Source: DYIB01 sp049320945 (GTDB lineage Bacteria > Pseudomonadota > Gammaproteobacteria > Burkholderiales > Rhodocyclaceae). Taken from it: DNA of 9,060 bases. Position 1 is the stretch's first letter; every line of letters starts with the position of its first letter. Of the stretch, positions 1-6,120 are shown one piece after another. The notes under the pieces were generated by a model. It was not told the DNA's origin and did not search any database. It saw nothing but the letters and a program-made list of their open reading frames with translations. Location: the NCBI GenBank assembly GCA_049320945.1, contig JBMOQT010000141.1:1-9060 (forward strand). The letters run 5' to 3'. The position numbers and the translations under genes are program-made.

Positions 1-117
1 GCGGAAGCCCACCGGGGCCGCTCCCTTGCGGTTCAGGGCGATGATGTCCACCGCCGTGGCAGCCACGATGAACAGGCCGAAGCCAGCCCACATCCACGGG
101 GAGGCGATGGTCTCCAT
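1..117 (-). CDS. Alx/TerC-family membrane protein, N-terminal 39 residues only
   Basis: Partial gene; it starts at the ATG at 117-115 and continues past the left edge. The visible residues begin METIASPWMWAGFGLF and continue through a hydrophobic helix with an acidic residue (VAATAVDIIAL) to a basic stretch (NRKGAAPVGFR). This is the N-terminal pattern of the Alx branch of the TerC family: a short polar start, an 'SPW-W-GF' stretch, the first membrane helix ending near an Asp, then a charged loop. Alx-type proteins are inner-membrane proteins implicated in Mn2+ export, and their genes commonly sit behind a yybP-ykoY riboswitch, as here. A Shine-Dalgarno (AAGGGG, 128-123) overlaps the TAA stop of the upstream small gene, suggesting translational coupling. 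With only 39 residues the subfamily call rests partly on the riboswitch context. Confidence 0.8.
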   Translation of the reverse strand, partial: METIASPWMWAGFGLFIVAATAVDIIALNRKGAAPVGFR

Positions 118-126
118 GGCCTCCCC

Positions 127-291
127 TTACAGGAAATCGTGATCGAAGGTGCGCCGGCGCGGCGGGCGCACCTGCCGGATGACGCGCGGGGTTCGGGAGA
201 CAGCGCGGGCCGGGCGCGGCAGGCGATCGCGCAGGCGCCGCAGAAGCAGGGCGCCGAGGATGGCGGACAGGACGAACAGCAGGCTTTCCAT
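127..291 (-). CDS. 54-aa uncharacterised arginine-rich small membrane protein
   Basis: ATG at 291-289, TAA at 129-127. The start is supported by a strong Shine-Dalgarno (AGAGGAG, 303-297) five bases upstream. Residues 4-17 (LLFVLSAILGALLL) form one short hydrophobic helix. The rest is strongly basic, with about 14 Arg in 54 residues, and ends in an acidic/aromatic tail (TFDHDFL). By the positive-inside rule the N terminus would face the periplasm and the basic tail the cytoplasm. It is the first gene after the Mn2+ riboswitch and lies 9 bases upstream of the Alx/TerC start, so the two should share a transcript. I do not recognise a family. An accessory or regulatory subunit of the Mn2+ exporter is an inference from position only. 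It may instead be a short leader peptide whose translation serves the downstream gene. Confidence 0.7.
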   Translation of the reverse strand: MESLLFVLSAILGALLLRRLRDRLPRPARAVSRTPRVIRQVRPPRRRTFDHDFL

Positions 292-342
292 GGTAGCTCC
301 TCTTTGGTTGCACGGACGCCCCGTTCCGCGGTCCGTAAACGC

Positions 343-374
343 AAAAGACCTTTGACCGCAGGGTCAAAGGTCTT
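343..374 (-). terminator. Riboswitch-controlled intrinsic terminator
   Basis: A perfect 13-bp inverted repeat (374-362 and 357-345, loop CUGC 361-358) is followed on the minus strand by UUUU (346-343, partly within the stem end). The stem uses the CCUUUG that closes the aptamer, so it should form only without ligand. It lies about 50 bases before the first start codon of the transcript, so it attenuates the downstream genes rather than ending lpxH. Confidence 0.85.
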
Positions 375-461
375 GCTTGCAACCGGGCGATTGCCCGCGG
401 CGCCGGAGCCTGGGCTCGGGATGACGACGCCGCGGCGAGAAGCTACTCCCCTTTGCAGGGC
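343..461 (-). ncRNA. yybP-ykoY manganese riboswitch (aptamer plus terminator platform)
   Basis: On the minus strand the leader carries the family's hallmark GGGGAGUAGC (451-442), right after a CAAAGG arm (455-450), and the conserved GCAAGACC (376-369) near the 3' end. The CAAAGG arm pairs with CCUUUG (370-365) to close aptamer stem P1. An 8-bp helix inside (CCGCGGCG 435-428 with CGCCGCGG 402-395) encloses the second conserved loop with CGUCAUC. The P1 3' arm is also part of the terminator hairpin AAGACCUUUGACC/GGUCAAAGGUCUU, so the two folds exclude each other. Known members bind Mn2+ and switch genes for Mn2+ homeostasis (alx, mntP). Here the geometry predicts an ON switch: ligand stabilises P1 and prevents termination. 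Downstream are the 54-aa gene and the Alx/TerC gene, which fits. Confidence 0.9.
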
Positions 462-467
462 AGGCTC

Positions 468-495
468 ATTTTACTTGCACGGGCATGCCTGTCAA
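468..495 (-). promoter_or_regulatory. Promoter of the riboswitch / small protein / Alx-TerC unit
   Basis: On the minus strand a consensus -35 box TTGACA (495-490) is followed after 16 bases by TAAAAT (473-468). A start about seven bases on (near 461) places the 5' end of the RNA right at the aptamer. The -35 overlaps the TGA stop of lpxH (494-492). The spacer holds the perfect 8-bp palindrome GGCATGCC (482-489), a possible protein site, though it could be chance. Hexamer quality and position make the call fairly firm. Confidence 0.75.
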
Positions 496-1232
496 TCCCG
501 GGGCGCCCGCCCAGGCACTGGCATCGGCCGCACGGCGTCGGCGGTGACCAGCAGCGCACCCCCGGCATCATGCCAGTCCGGCAGCACCCAGCGCTGGCAG
601 CGCCGGCCGTCCACCAGGTGCTCGTGCCGGGCCGGCCGGTGGGTGTGGCCGTGGATCAGCAGGGGATAGCCGTGGTGGCGCAGCGCCTGGGCCACCGCCT
701 CGACGTTCACGTCCATGATGGCGGCCGGCTTGTCGCGCTTGGCCGATTCGCTGCGTTCGCGCAGGCCGACGATGATGGCCTTGCGCTCAGACAGGGGCTT
801 GGCCAGGAACGCCTGCTGCCAGGCGGCGTCGCGCACCGTGTGGCGATAGGCCTGGTAGGCGAGGTCGTCGGTGCACAGGGTGTCGCCGTGCATCAGCAGG
901 GTGGCACGGCCTTCGATGGTGGCCAGCGTGGGATCGGCCAGCAGGGTGGCGCCGGTGGCGGCGGCGAAGCCCGGGCCCGCCAGGAAGTCCCGGTTGCCGG
1001 CCATGAAATACAGGCGCACCCCCGCCTCGCTTACGCGCGCGAGATGCTGGCACACTTCCCGGTTGAAGGGATCGGCCAGATCGTCGTCGCCGGCCCAGTA
1101 CTCGAACAGATCGCCCAGGATGTACAGCGCCTGGGCCTGGCGCGCCGGTCCGGCGAGGAAGTCGTACAGGAGACGATGGGTCGCCGGGCGGGCGGCGCAG
1201 AGATGGAGGTCGGAGATGAAGAGAGTGGCCAA
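492..1232 (-). CDS. lpxH: UDP-2,3-diacylglucosamine pyrophosphohydrolase LpxH
   Basis: Cytoplasmic, membrane-associated calcineurin-like phosphoesterase of lipid A synthesis. It hydrolyses UDP-2,3-diacylglucosamine to lipid X and UMP using Mn2+. The 246 residues match the family's length and all metal motifs are visible: SDLHL with D8/H10, GDLFEYW with D41, GNRD with N80/R81, HGDTLCTDD with H115, and HGHTHRP with H196/H198, each within about one residue of the E. coli positions. The start is a TTG at 1232-1230. It gives the family's usual N terminus (ATLFISDLHL), and no ATG or GTG fits before the first motif. It begins 3 bases after the ppiB stop, without a strong Shine-Dalgarno, so translation is probably coupled to ppiB. 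It is the last gene of the envelope operon; its stop overlaps the next promoter. Confidence 0.96.
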   Translation of the reverse strand: MATLFISDLHLCAARPATHRLLYDFLAGPARQAQALYILGDLFEYWAGDDDLADPFNREVCQHLARVSEAGVRLYFMAGNRDFLAGPGFAAATGATLLADPTLATIEGRATLLMHGDTLCTDDLAYQAYRHTVRDAAWQQAFLAKPLSERKAIIVGLRERSESAKRDKPAAIMDVNVEAVAQALRHHGYPLLIHGHTHRPARHEHLVDGRRCQRWVLPDWHDAGGALLVTADAVRPMPVPGRAPRD

Positions 1233-1235
1233 AAC

Positions 1236-1727
1236 TCAGACCACTTCCGCCTTCTCGATGATCACGTCGTCCTTGGGCACGTCCTGGTGGAAGCCGCGGC
1301 TGCCCGTGGGAACGGCCTTGATTTTGTCCACCACGTCCATGCCTTCCACCACCTTGCCGAACACGCAGTAGCCCCAGCCCTGGGGCGTGGGTGCGCTGAA
1401 GTTGAGAAAGCTGTTGTCCTTGACGTTGATGAAGAACTGGGCGGTGGCCGAGTGGGGCGCCTGGGTGCGCGCCATGGCGATGGTACCCCGGTCGTTGGCC
1501 AGGCCATTGTCCGCCTCGTTCTTGATCGGCTCGCCCGTGGCTTTCTGCTTCATGCCCCGTTCGAAACCGCCGCCCTGGATCATGAAGCCGTCGATGACCC
1601 GGTGGAAGATGGTGCCGTTGTAGAAGCCCGACTCGACGTAGCCGAGGAAGTTCTTCACGGTTTCCGGCGCCTTGTCGGCGTACAGCTCCAGGGTGATGGT
1701 GCCGTAGTTGGTGGTGAGCTTGACCAT
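1236..1727 (-). CDS. ppiB: Cytoplasmic cyclophilin-type peptidyl-prolyl isomerase
   Basis: 163 residues, the usual PpiB size, with no signal peptide (MVKLTTNYGTITLELY). It catalyses cis-trans isomerisation of Xaa-Pro bonds in the cytoplasm. Cyclophilin motifs are intact: FHRVIDGFMIQGG (41-53) with the catalytic Arg43 plus Phe48 and Gln51, GTIAMAR (81-87), the active-site segment AQFFIN (96-101), and GYCVFGKVVEGMDVV (119-133). The ATG at 1727-1725 has a good Shine-Dalgarno (AAAGGAG) six bases away. The stop of the upstream periplasmic cyclophilin is 14 bases before it. The two proteins are clear paralogues sharing long motif blocks; this one has no leader and a slightly different loop (FSAPTPQGWGY). 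lpxH follows after 3 bases. Confidence 0.96.
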   Translation of the reverse strand: MVKLTTNYGTITLELYADKAPETVKNFLGYVESGFYNGTIFHRVIDGFMIQGGGFERGMKQKATGEPIKNEADNGLANDRGTIAMARTQAPHSATAQFFINVKDNSFLNFSAPTPQGWGYCVFGKVVEGMDVVDKIKAVPTGSRGFHQDVPKDDVIIEKAEVV

Positions 1728-1741
1728 GGATGCTCCTTTCC

Positions 1742-2308
1742 TTACTTGGATTGCCCGCCGACGACGCGCGCCGACTGGATGACGACCGGCGTGAGCGGGA
1801 CGTTCTGGTGGATGCCCACGTTGCCGGTTCTCACTTTGGCGATGCCCTGCACCACCTCGAAGCCCTTGGTGACCTTGCCGAATACGGCGTAGCCCCAGCC
1901 GTCGAAGGACGGATAGTTGAGGTTCTCGTTGTTCACCAGGTTGATGAAGAACTGGGCCGAGGCCGAGTGGGGGTCGCGGGTGCGGGCCATGGCGATGGTG
2001 CCCGGTTCGTTCTTCAGCCCGTTCTTGGCTTCGTTCTCGATGGGCCCGCGCGTGGGCTTCTGCTCCATCTTCTCGTTGAAGCCGCCGCCCTGGATCATGA
2101 AGCCGTCGATGACCCGGTGAAACACCGTGCCGTCGTAGAAACCGTCCTTCACGTACTGCAGGAAGTTGTCCACCGTCTTGGGCGCCTTGTCCGGATACAG
2201 CTCGATCACGATGGTGCCCATATTGGTCTTCATTTCCACCACGGGATTCGCCGCGAATAGGTTGAGGCTGAGGAGCAGGCCGGCGGCGAGGAGAAGAAAC
2301 TTGTTCAT
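1742..2308 (-). CDS. ppiA: Periplasmic cyclophilin-type peptidyl-prolyl isomerase
   Basis: 188 residues. A Sec signal peptide (M-N-K then FLLLAAGLLLSLNLFA, likely cut near Ala19/Ala20) sends it to the periplasm, where cyclophilins assist folding of proline-rich envelope proteins. The cyclophilin core runs from about 24 to 183, with FHRVIDGFMIQGG (63-75; catalytic Arg65, Phe70, Gln73), GTIAMAR (103-109), AQFFIN (118-123) and GWGYAVFGKV (137-146). The ATG at 2308-2306 is preceded by only a weak GAG Shine-Dalgarno. It lies 39 bases after the L,D-transpeptidase and 14 before ppiB in the same direction, so it is in the operon. The gene name follows from signal peptide and family; strict orthology with E. 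coli PpiA is not shown. Confidence 0.93.
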   Translation of the reverse strand: MNKFLLLAAGLLLSLNLFAANPVVEMKTNMGTIVIELYPDKAPKTVDNFLQYVKDGFYDGTVFHRVIDGFMIQGGGFNEKMEQKPTRGPIENEAKNGLKNEPGTIAMARTRDPHSASAQFFINLVNNENLNYPSFDGWGYAVFGKVTKGFEVVQGIAKVRTGNVGIHQNVPLTPVVIQSARVVGGQSK

Positions 2309-2347
2309 GGGGAACTCGACGGAGAGATAAAGGGAAAACGTGTCCGC

Positions 2348-3541
2348 TCAGGCGGCGCCTTCGTAGATGATCTTCCAGGCGCCGTCTTCCTTGATCCAGT
2401 ACTGGCGCTTTTTCATCTGGTCGCTGACATTGTCGCTGCGGTAGTCCTGGTCGAAGGTGATCACCACCACTTCGTCCTTGCCGGGGTTGCGGAACATGCT
2501 GATGTTGCGCGTCTCCACCTTGACCCACTGCTTGCCGGCATTGACCTGGCGCTTCTGCGCGGCCCATTGCTGAAAATCCTGTTTGCCGGACCGGAAGCGG
2601 CGCGAGTAGTGGCTGAGGTAGCGCTCCGTGTCGCGGCTCTCCCAGTCGGCGCGCCAGCTTTCGATGCTCTGGCGCAGGGCGCTGCGTTCCGCTTCCCAAT
2701 CATCCAGGGACAGCCATTCGATGCTGTTGCTGATGATCACCGGCGTCAGGCCGACCTGCAGGTTCTTCGCCAGGGCATCGAGATCCGGGTTGGCCAGCAC
2801 CACGCAGCCGTCGGAGGCCCGCGGCGGCCGCGAGAAGGTGTCGGAGGGTGTGCCGTGCAGCCAGATGCCGTGGCCGTTGCGCCCCAGGCGCTTGTCCCAC
2901 TCGTTGGGATAGCTGATGGGGAAGGCGCCGCTGCCGTAGAAGTCGCCGAGCTTTTGCCGCGGCAGGCTGGCGGTGACGTGGTAGACGCCGATGGGCGTCT
3001 TCTTGTCGCCCTCGCGCCACTTCTCGGCGCCGGCCTTGCCATGGGTGATGTAGTAGTCGGCGACGAAGCGTGGCCGCCCGTCCACGTTCTGATACAGGTA
3101 CAGCCGCGACTTTTCGGTATCCACCACCACGGCATATTTCTGCTGCGGGTGCATCTGCAGCAGGTAGCGGGGCACGTAGTTCGCAGGCGGCTTTTCCCGG
3201 TAGCCCTTGAGGCGGGCGACGGCTTCCTCGCGCAGCTCCGCCAACTTGTCGGCGGGGGCGTTGGCGGCGTTGCCGAAGGTCTGGATGGGCCTGGCCCGCG
3301 CCAGCAGCAGATCGCCCTTGATGAGATGGGCGAGGCGGAAATTGGGATAGGCCTTGATCAGCGCCTCCACCTGGCCCAGGGCGGCGTCCAGGCGATTGTC
3401 TTCCAGATGCTCGAACACCCGGGCCAGCATGGCTTCCGGCCCGGAATCGGAGTACGTGCCGTCGGTGCGCTCGGCGGCCCACGCGTGACAGGCCCAGGCC
3501 AGGAGCAGGGGGGCAAGCCAGGGGGCGAGACGCCGCGCCAT
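2348..3541 (-). CDS. Secreted YkuD-fold L,D-transpeptidase/carboxypeptidase with NTF2-like tail
   Basis: 397 residues from the ATG at 3541-3539, which overlaps the upstream stop (TGATG). A start 11 codons earlier (3574) would lie inside the previous gene and spoil the signal peptide. Order: Sec signal peptide (about 1-22, MARRLAPWLAPLLLAWACHAWA); helical N-terminal region (30-115); YkuD domain (about 136-271) with the catalytic motif HG(T) at His229 and SDGC with Ser243 and Cys246; C-terminal NTF2-like domain (about 286-395). Enzymes of this fold form or cut L,D bonds in peptidoglycan peptides in the periplasm. The three-part build (N domain, YkuD, NTF2-like) resembles Helicobacter Csd6 and Campylobacter Pgp2, which are L,D-carboxypeptidases setting cell shape, so trimming rather than cross-linking is possible. 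Which activity it has cannot be read from the sequence. Confidence 0.9.
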   Translation of the reverse strand: MARRLAPWLAPLLLAWACHAWAAERTDGTYSDSGPEAMLARVFEHLEDNRLDAALGQVEALIKAYPNFRLAHLIKGDLLLARARPIQTFGNAANAPADKLAELREEAVARLKGYREKPPANYVPRYLLQMHPQQKYAVVVDTEKSRLYLYQNVDGRPRFVADYYITHGKAGAEKWREGDKKTPIGVYHVTASLPRQKLGDFYGSGAFPISYPNEWDKRLGRNGHGIWLHGTPSDTFSRPPRASDGCVVLANPDLDALAKNLQVGLTPVIISNSIEWLSLDDWEAERSALRQSIESWRADWESRDTERYLSHYSRRFRSGKQDFQQWAAQKRQVNAGKQWVKVETRNISMFRNPGKDEVVVITFDQDYRSDNVSDQMKKRQYWIKEDGAWKIIYEGAA

Positions 3542-4593
3542 CAGCTTCCGATCCGCTCCTGCTGGATCAGCCACTTGCCGTCGCGCTTCACCAGCACGAG
3601 GGCCTTGCGCGTGGAGGACTTGAAGCCCGGCGCCCGGTAATGCTGACGGAAACTCGCCACGGCCTTGTCGGCGCCCTCCATGGCGACTTCCAGGTCTTCG
3701 ATCGTCACCTGGATGGAGCGCGGCTTGGCTATGCGCTGGCTGCGTTCCGCCTCCCAGGCCGCGCGTGCTTCGCCGCCCGGCGTCTGGAAGTCCCTGGCAT
3801 AGTGCGCCAGGTAGGCCTTCACGTCCTTGCGTGACCAGGCGGCGGCCCAGTCGGCGACGGCCTTTCTGGCGGTCTGTTCGCCGTCGGCGGTGGTGCCGGG
3901 CTCGACGGGTCGGGGCTCGGCCGCGGCCTTGGGCTTGGCTTCCGCGGCTTTCACTTCGGGGGCGGGTGCGGCCGGCTTGGTTTCGGCCTTCGCTTCGGGC
4001 GCGGCCTGCTTCGGCTCGGCCGGCGCGGCGGCCATCTGCGGCCTGCCGGAGGCGGGGCGAACGGAGACCGGCGGCCGTGCCGTCGTCCCCATCAGTTCGC
4101 GGATCAGGGCCAGCTTGTTCTGGGCGCCGACGTTGGAGGAGTCCAGTTGCAGCGCCTTGTCATAGGCCTGGCTGGCCATGCGGGTATAGACGTCGCCCAG
4201 GTTCTCGTAGGCGGTGGCGTAGGCCGGGTGGGTGCGGATGGCCATCTCCAGCGCGGTCTTCGCCTTGTCGTACTGGCGTTGCTGGGCGTAGAGCACGGCA
4301 AGGTTGTTGTAGGGCTCGGGCAGCTCGGGGTAGTCCTCGGTGAGCTTGGTGAATACGGCGATGGCTTCCACCGGACGATTCATCTCCGTGAGGATCAGGC
4401 CCTTGAGGAAGCGCGCCTGGGCATCCTTGGGCTTGCCCGACAGGACCTGCTCGGTGCGTTCCAGGGCCTCTTTCAGCTGGCCCTGTTTCATGAGCCGTTG
4501 GGCGTCCTGCAGGGAATCGGCATGGGCCGGGGCCGCGGTCAGCACGACCGCCAGCATGAGCGCGGCAAGAGCGGAAAAGAGAGGATGAGCCAT
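3541..4593 (-). CDS. Secreted TPR protein with Ala/Pro/Lys linker and NTF2-like C-terminal domain
   Basis: 350 residues from the ATG at 4593-4591; an in-frame TTG 16 codons earlier would overlap the promoter and bury the signal peptide. Order: Sec signal peptide (1-25, ending APAHA before DS); TPR helical repeats (about 27-163, for example EPYNNLAVLYAQQRQYDKAK and AYENLGDVYTRM); low-complexity linker rich in Ala, Pro, Lys and Glu (about 170-238); C-terminal domain (about 240-350) with ADWAAAWSRKDVKAYLAHY. That last domain resembles the tail of the next gene product (SWRADWESRDTERYLSHY). The TPRs suggest a scaffold in the periplasm and the shared domain suggests partnership with the L,D-transpeptidase; both are inferences. 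It is the first gene of the envelope operon. No gene name is recognised. Confidence 0.85.
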   Translation of the reverse strand: MAHPLFSALAALMLAVVLTAAPAHADSLQDAQRLMKQGQLKEALERTEQVLSGKPKDAQARFLKGLILTEMNRPVEAIAVFTKLTEDYPELPEPYNNLAVLYAQQRQYDKAKTALEMAIRTHPAYATAYENLGDVYTRMASQAYDKALQLDSSNVGAQNKLALIRELMGTTARPPVSVRPASGRPQMAAAPAEPKQAAPEAKAETKPAAPAPEVKAAEAKPKAAAEPRPVEPGTTADGEQTARKAVADWAAAWSRKDVKAYLAHYARDFQTPGGEARAAWEAERSQRIAKPRSIQVTIEDLEVAMEGADKAVASFRQHYRAPGFKSSTRKALVLVKRDGKWLIQQERIGS

Positions 4594-4631
4594 GCTAAAC
4601 TTCGTCTTGACGGACCCTTGAGTGACTGGGC

Positions 4632-4640
4632 ATTCTAGCA
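4632..4640 (-). promoter_or_regulatory. Extended -10 promoter of the envelope operon
   Basis: On the minus strand TGC-TAGAAT (4640-4632) is an extended -10 element. At 17 bases spacing the -35 position holds GTGATC (4660-4655), a poor match, as extended -10 promoters often have. A start near 4625 gives a leader of about 32 bases before the TPR gene, which has only a weak GAAG as Shine-Dalgarno. The region 4594-4740 is a divergent intergenic space that must also hold the cysS promoter on the plus strand; the best I see there (TTGACG 4607-4612 with CATTCT 4631-4636) is too weak to call. Confidence 0.5.
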
Positions 4641-4740
4641 AGAAACAGTGTCTTGATCACGATCGTTCGTCCTGTTTCGAACCGATCCCCGTCTGCGTCC
4701 GGATGCTCCCCTTTTCGACCCGATTCCACCATTTCCCTCC

Positions 4741-6120
4741 ATGCTGAAGATCTACAACACGCTGGCGCGCGACAAGCAGGTATTCGTTCCCATCGAGCCC
4801 GGCCTGGTGCGCATGTATGTCTGTGGCATGACGGTGTATGACTACTGCCATCTGGGCCACGCCCGCGTGCTGGTGGTATTCGACATGGTGACGCGCTGGC
4901 TGCGGGCGTCGGGCTATCGCGTCGTCTATGTGCGCAACATCACCGACATCGACGACAAGATCATCAAGCGCGCCCAGGAGCAGGGCAGTAGCATTGCCAC
5001 GCTGACCGGGCGCTTTATCGAGTACATGCACGAGGATGCGGCGGCACTCGGCGTGCTCAAACCCGACCACGAGCCGCGCGCCACACAGTACGTGGCGGCG
5101 ATGCAGAAAATGATCGCGGCGCTGGAGCGCAACGGCTACGCCTATGTCGCCAGCAGCCGCGACGTGTGCTATTCGGTACGCAAGTTCCCCCGCTACGGCC
5201 GCCTGTCCGGCAAGACGCTGGAAGACTTGCGCGCCGGCGAGCGGGTGGAGGTGGCCGAGGGCAAGCAGGATCCCCTGGACTTCGTGCTGTGGAAGCATGC
5301 CAAGGAGGGCGAGCCCGACGAGGCGAAATGGGATTCGCCGTGGGGACGGGGGCGCCCCGGCTGGCACATCGAGTGCTCGGCCATGAGCTCCGAGCTGCTC
5401 GGCCCCCATTTCGACATCCACGGCGGCGGGCAGGATCTGCAGTTCCCGCACCACGAGAACGAGATCGCCCAGTCGGAGGGCGCCCACGGCTGCACCTTCG
5501 TGAACTACTGGATGCACAACGGCTTCGTGCGTGTGGATGACGAGAAGATGTCCAAGTCCCTGGGCAACTTCTTCACCATACGGGAAGTGCTCAAGAAGTA
5601 CGACGCCGAAGTGGTGCGCTTCTTCATCCTGCGCGCCCACTACCGCAGCCCCCTGAACTATTCGGACGCCCACCTGGAGGACGCCAAGAGCGCGCTGGCC
5701 CGCCTGTACACCGCCCTGCACAATGTGCCGCCGGCGCCGATTGCCCTCGACTGGAGCGAGCCCCATGCGGCGCGCTTCAAGGAGGCGATGGACGACGACT
5801 TCGGTACGCCCGAGGCGATCGCCGTGCTGTTCGATCTGGCCAACGAGGCGAACCGCGCGCACGACGCGCGCGCCGCGGGCCTGCTCAAGGCCCTGGGGAG
5901 CGTGCTGGGCCTGCTGCAGCGGGATCCGGTGGAGTTCCTCCAGGCAGGCCCCGCCACGGGCCTGCCGGTGCCGGAGATCGAGGCGCGCATCGCCGCCCGT
6001 GCCGCCGCCAAGAAGGCCAGGAACTATGCCGAGGCCGATCGCCTGCGCGCCGAACTGCTGGAGGCGGGCATCGTGCTGGAGGACAAGCCGGGCGGCGTTA
6101 CCGAGTGGCGCCGCGCTTAG
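4741..6120 (+). CDS. cysS: Cysteinyl-tRNA synthetase
   Basis: 459 residues, full length. A cytoplasmic class I aminoacyl-tRNA synthetase that charges tRNA-Cys with cysteine using ATP. Signatures: the HIGH-type motif HLGH (37-40), KMSKS (269-273), and the four zinc ligands Cys28, Cys212, His237 and Glu241, which match the E. coli set Cys28/Cys209/His234/Glu238 with a three-residue shift. The ECSAMS and FPHHENE segments, typical of CysRS, are present. The C-terminal anticodon-binding part ends in EADRLRAELLEAGIVLEDKPGG, also typical. The ATG at 4741 gives the standard start (MLKIYNTL), but the bases before it (TTTCCCTCC) hold no Shine-Dalgarno, so initiation must rely on something else. The stop TAG (6118-6120) abuts the stop of the convergent solute-binding gene. 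Confidence 0.98.
   Translation: MLKIYNTLARDKQVFVPIEPGLVRMYVCGMTVYDYCHLGHARVLVVFDMVTRWLRASGYRVVYVRNITDIDDKIIKRAQEQGSSIATLTGRFIEYMHEDAAALGVLKPDHEPRATQYVAAMQKMIAALERNGYAYVASSRDVCYSVRKFPRYGRLSGKTLEDLRAGERVEVAEGKQDPLDFVLWKHAKEGEPDEAKWDSPWGRGRPGWHIECSAMSSELLGPHFDIHGGGQDLQFPHHENEIAQSEGAHGCTFVNYWMHNGFVRVDDEKMSKSLGNFFTIREVLKKYDAEVVRFFILRAHYRSPLNYSDAHLEDAKSALARLYTALHNVPPAPIALDWSEPHAARFKEAMDDDFGTPEAIAVLFDLANEANRAHDARAAGLLKALGSVLGLLQRDPVEFLQAGPATGLPVPEIEARIAARAAAKKARNYAEADRLRAELLEAGIVLEDKPGGVTEWRRA

Noticed and set aside
345..374. The 13-bp inverted repeat as an ordinary terminator of lpxH
   Set aside because: lpxH ends at 492, and a promoter and a riboswitch aptamer lie in between. The repeat shares bases with the aptamer stem, so it is the switch's expression platform.
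453..1892. A long open frame on the plus strand (479 codons) across lpxH and ppiB
   Set aside because: It lies antisense to two genes with complete catalytic motifs. It has no recognisable motifs, and its openness follows from the high GC content and codon bias of the real genes.
1236..2699. A 487-codon minus-strand frame that would fuse ppiB to upstream sequence
   Set aside because: The cyclophilin starts cleanly at 1727 with a ribosome site. The upstream part is an out-of-frame reading of ppiA and the transpeptidase gene.
3543..3574. An upstream start for the L,D-transpeptidase at 3574
   Set aside because: It would sit inside the preceding gene and put eleven polar residues before an otherwise normal signal peptide; the TGATG overlap start fits better.
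4602..4640. A plus-strand promoter for cysS (TTGACG / CATTCT)
   Set aside because: The -10 matches only half of the consensus and overlaps the opposite promoter; not strong enough to list.
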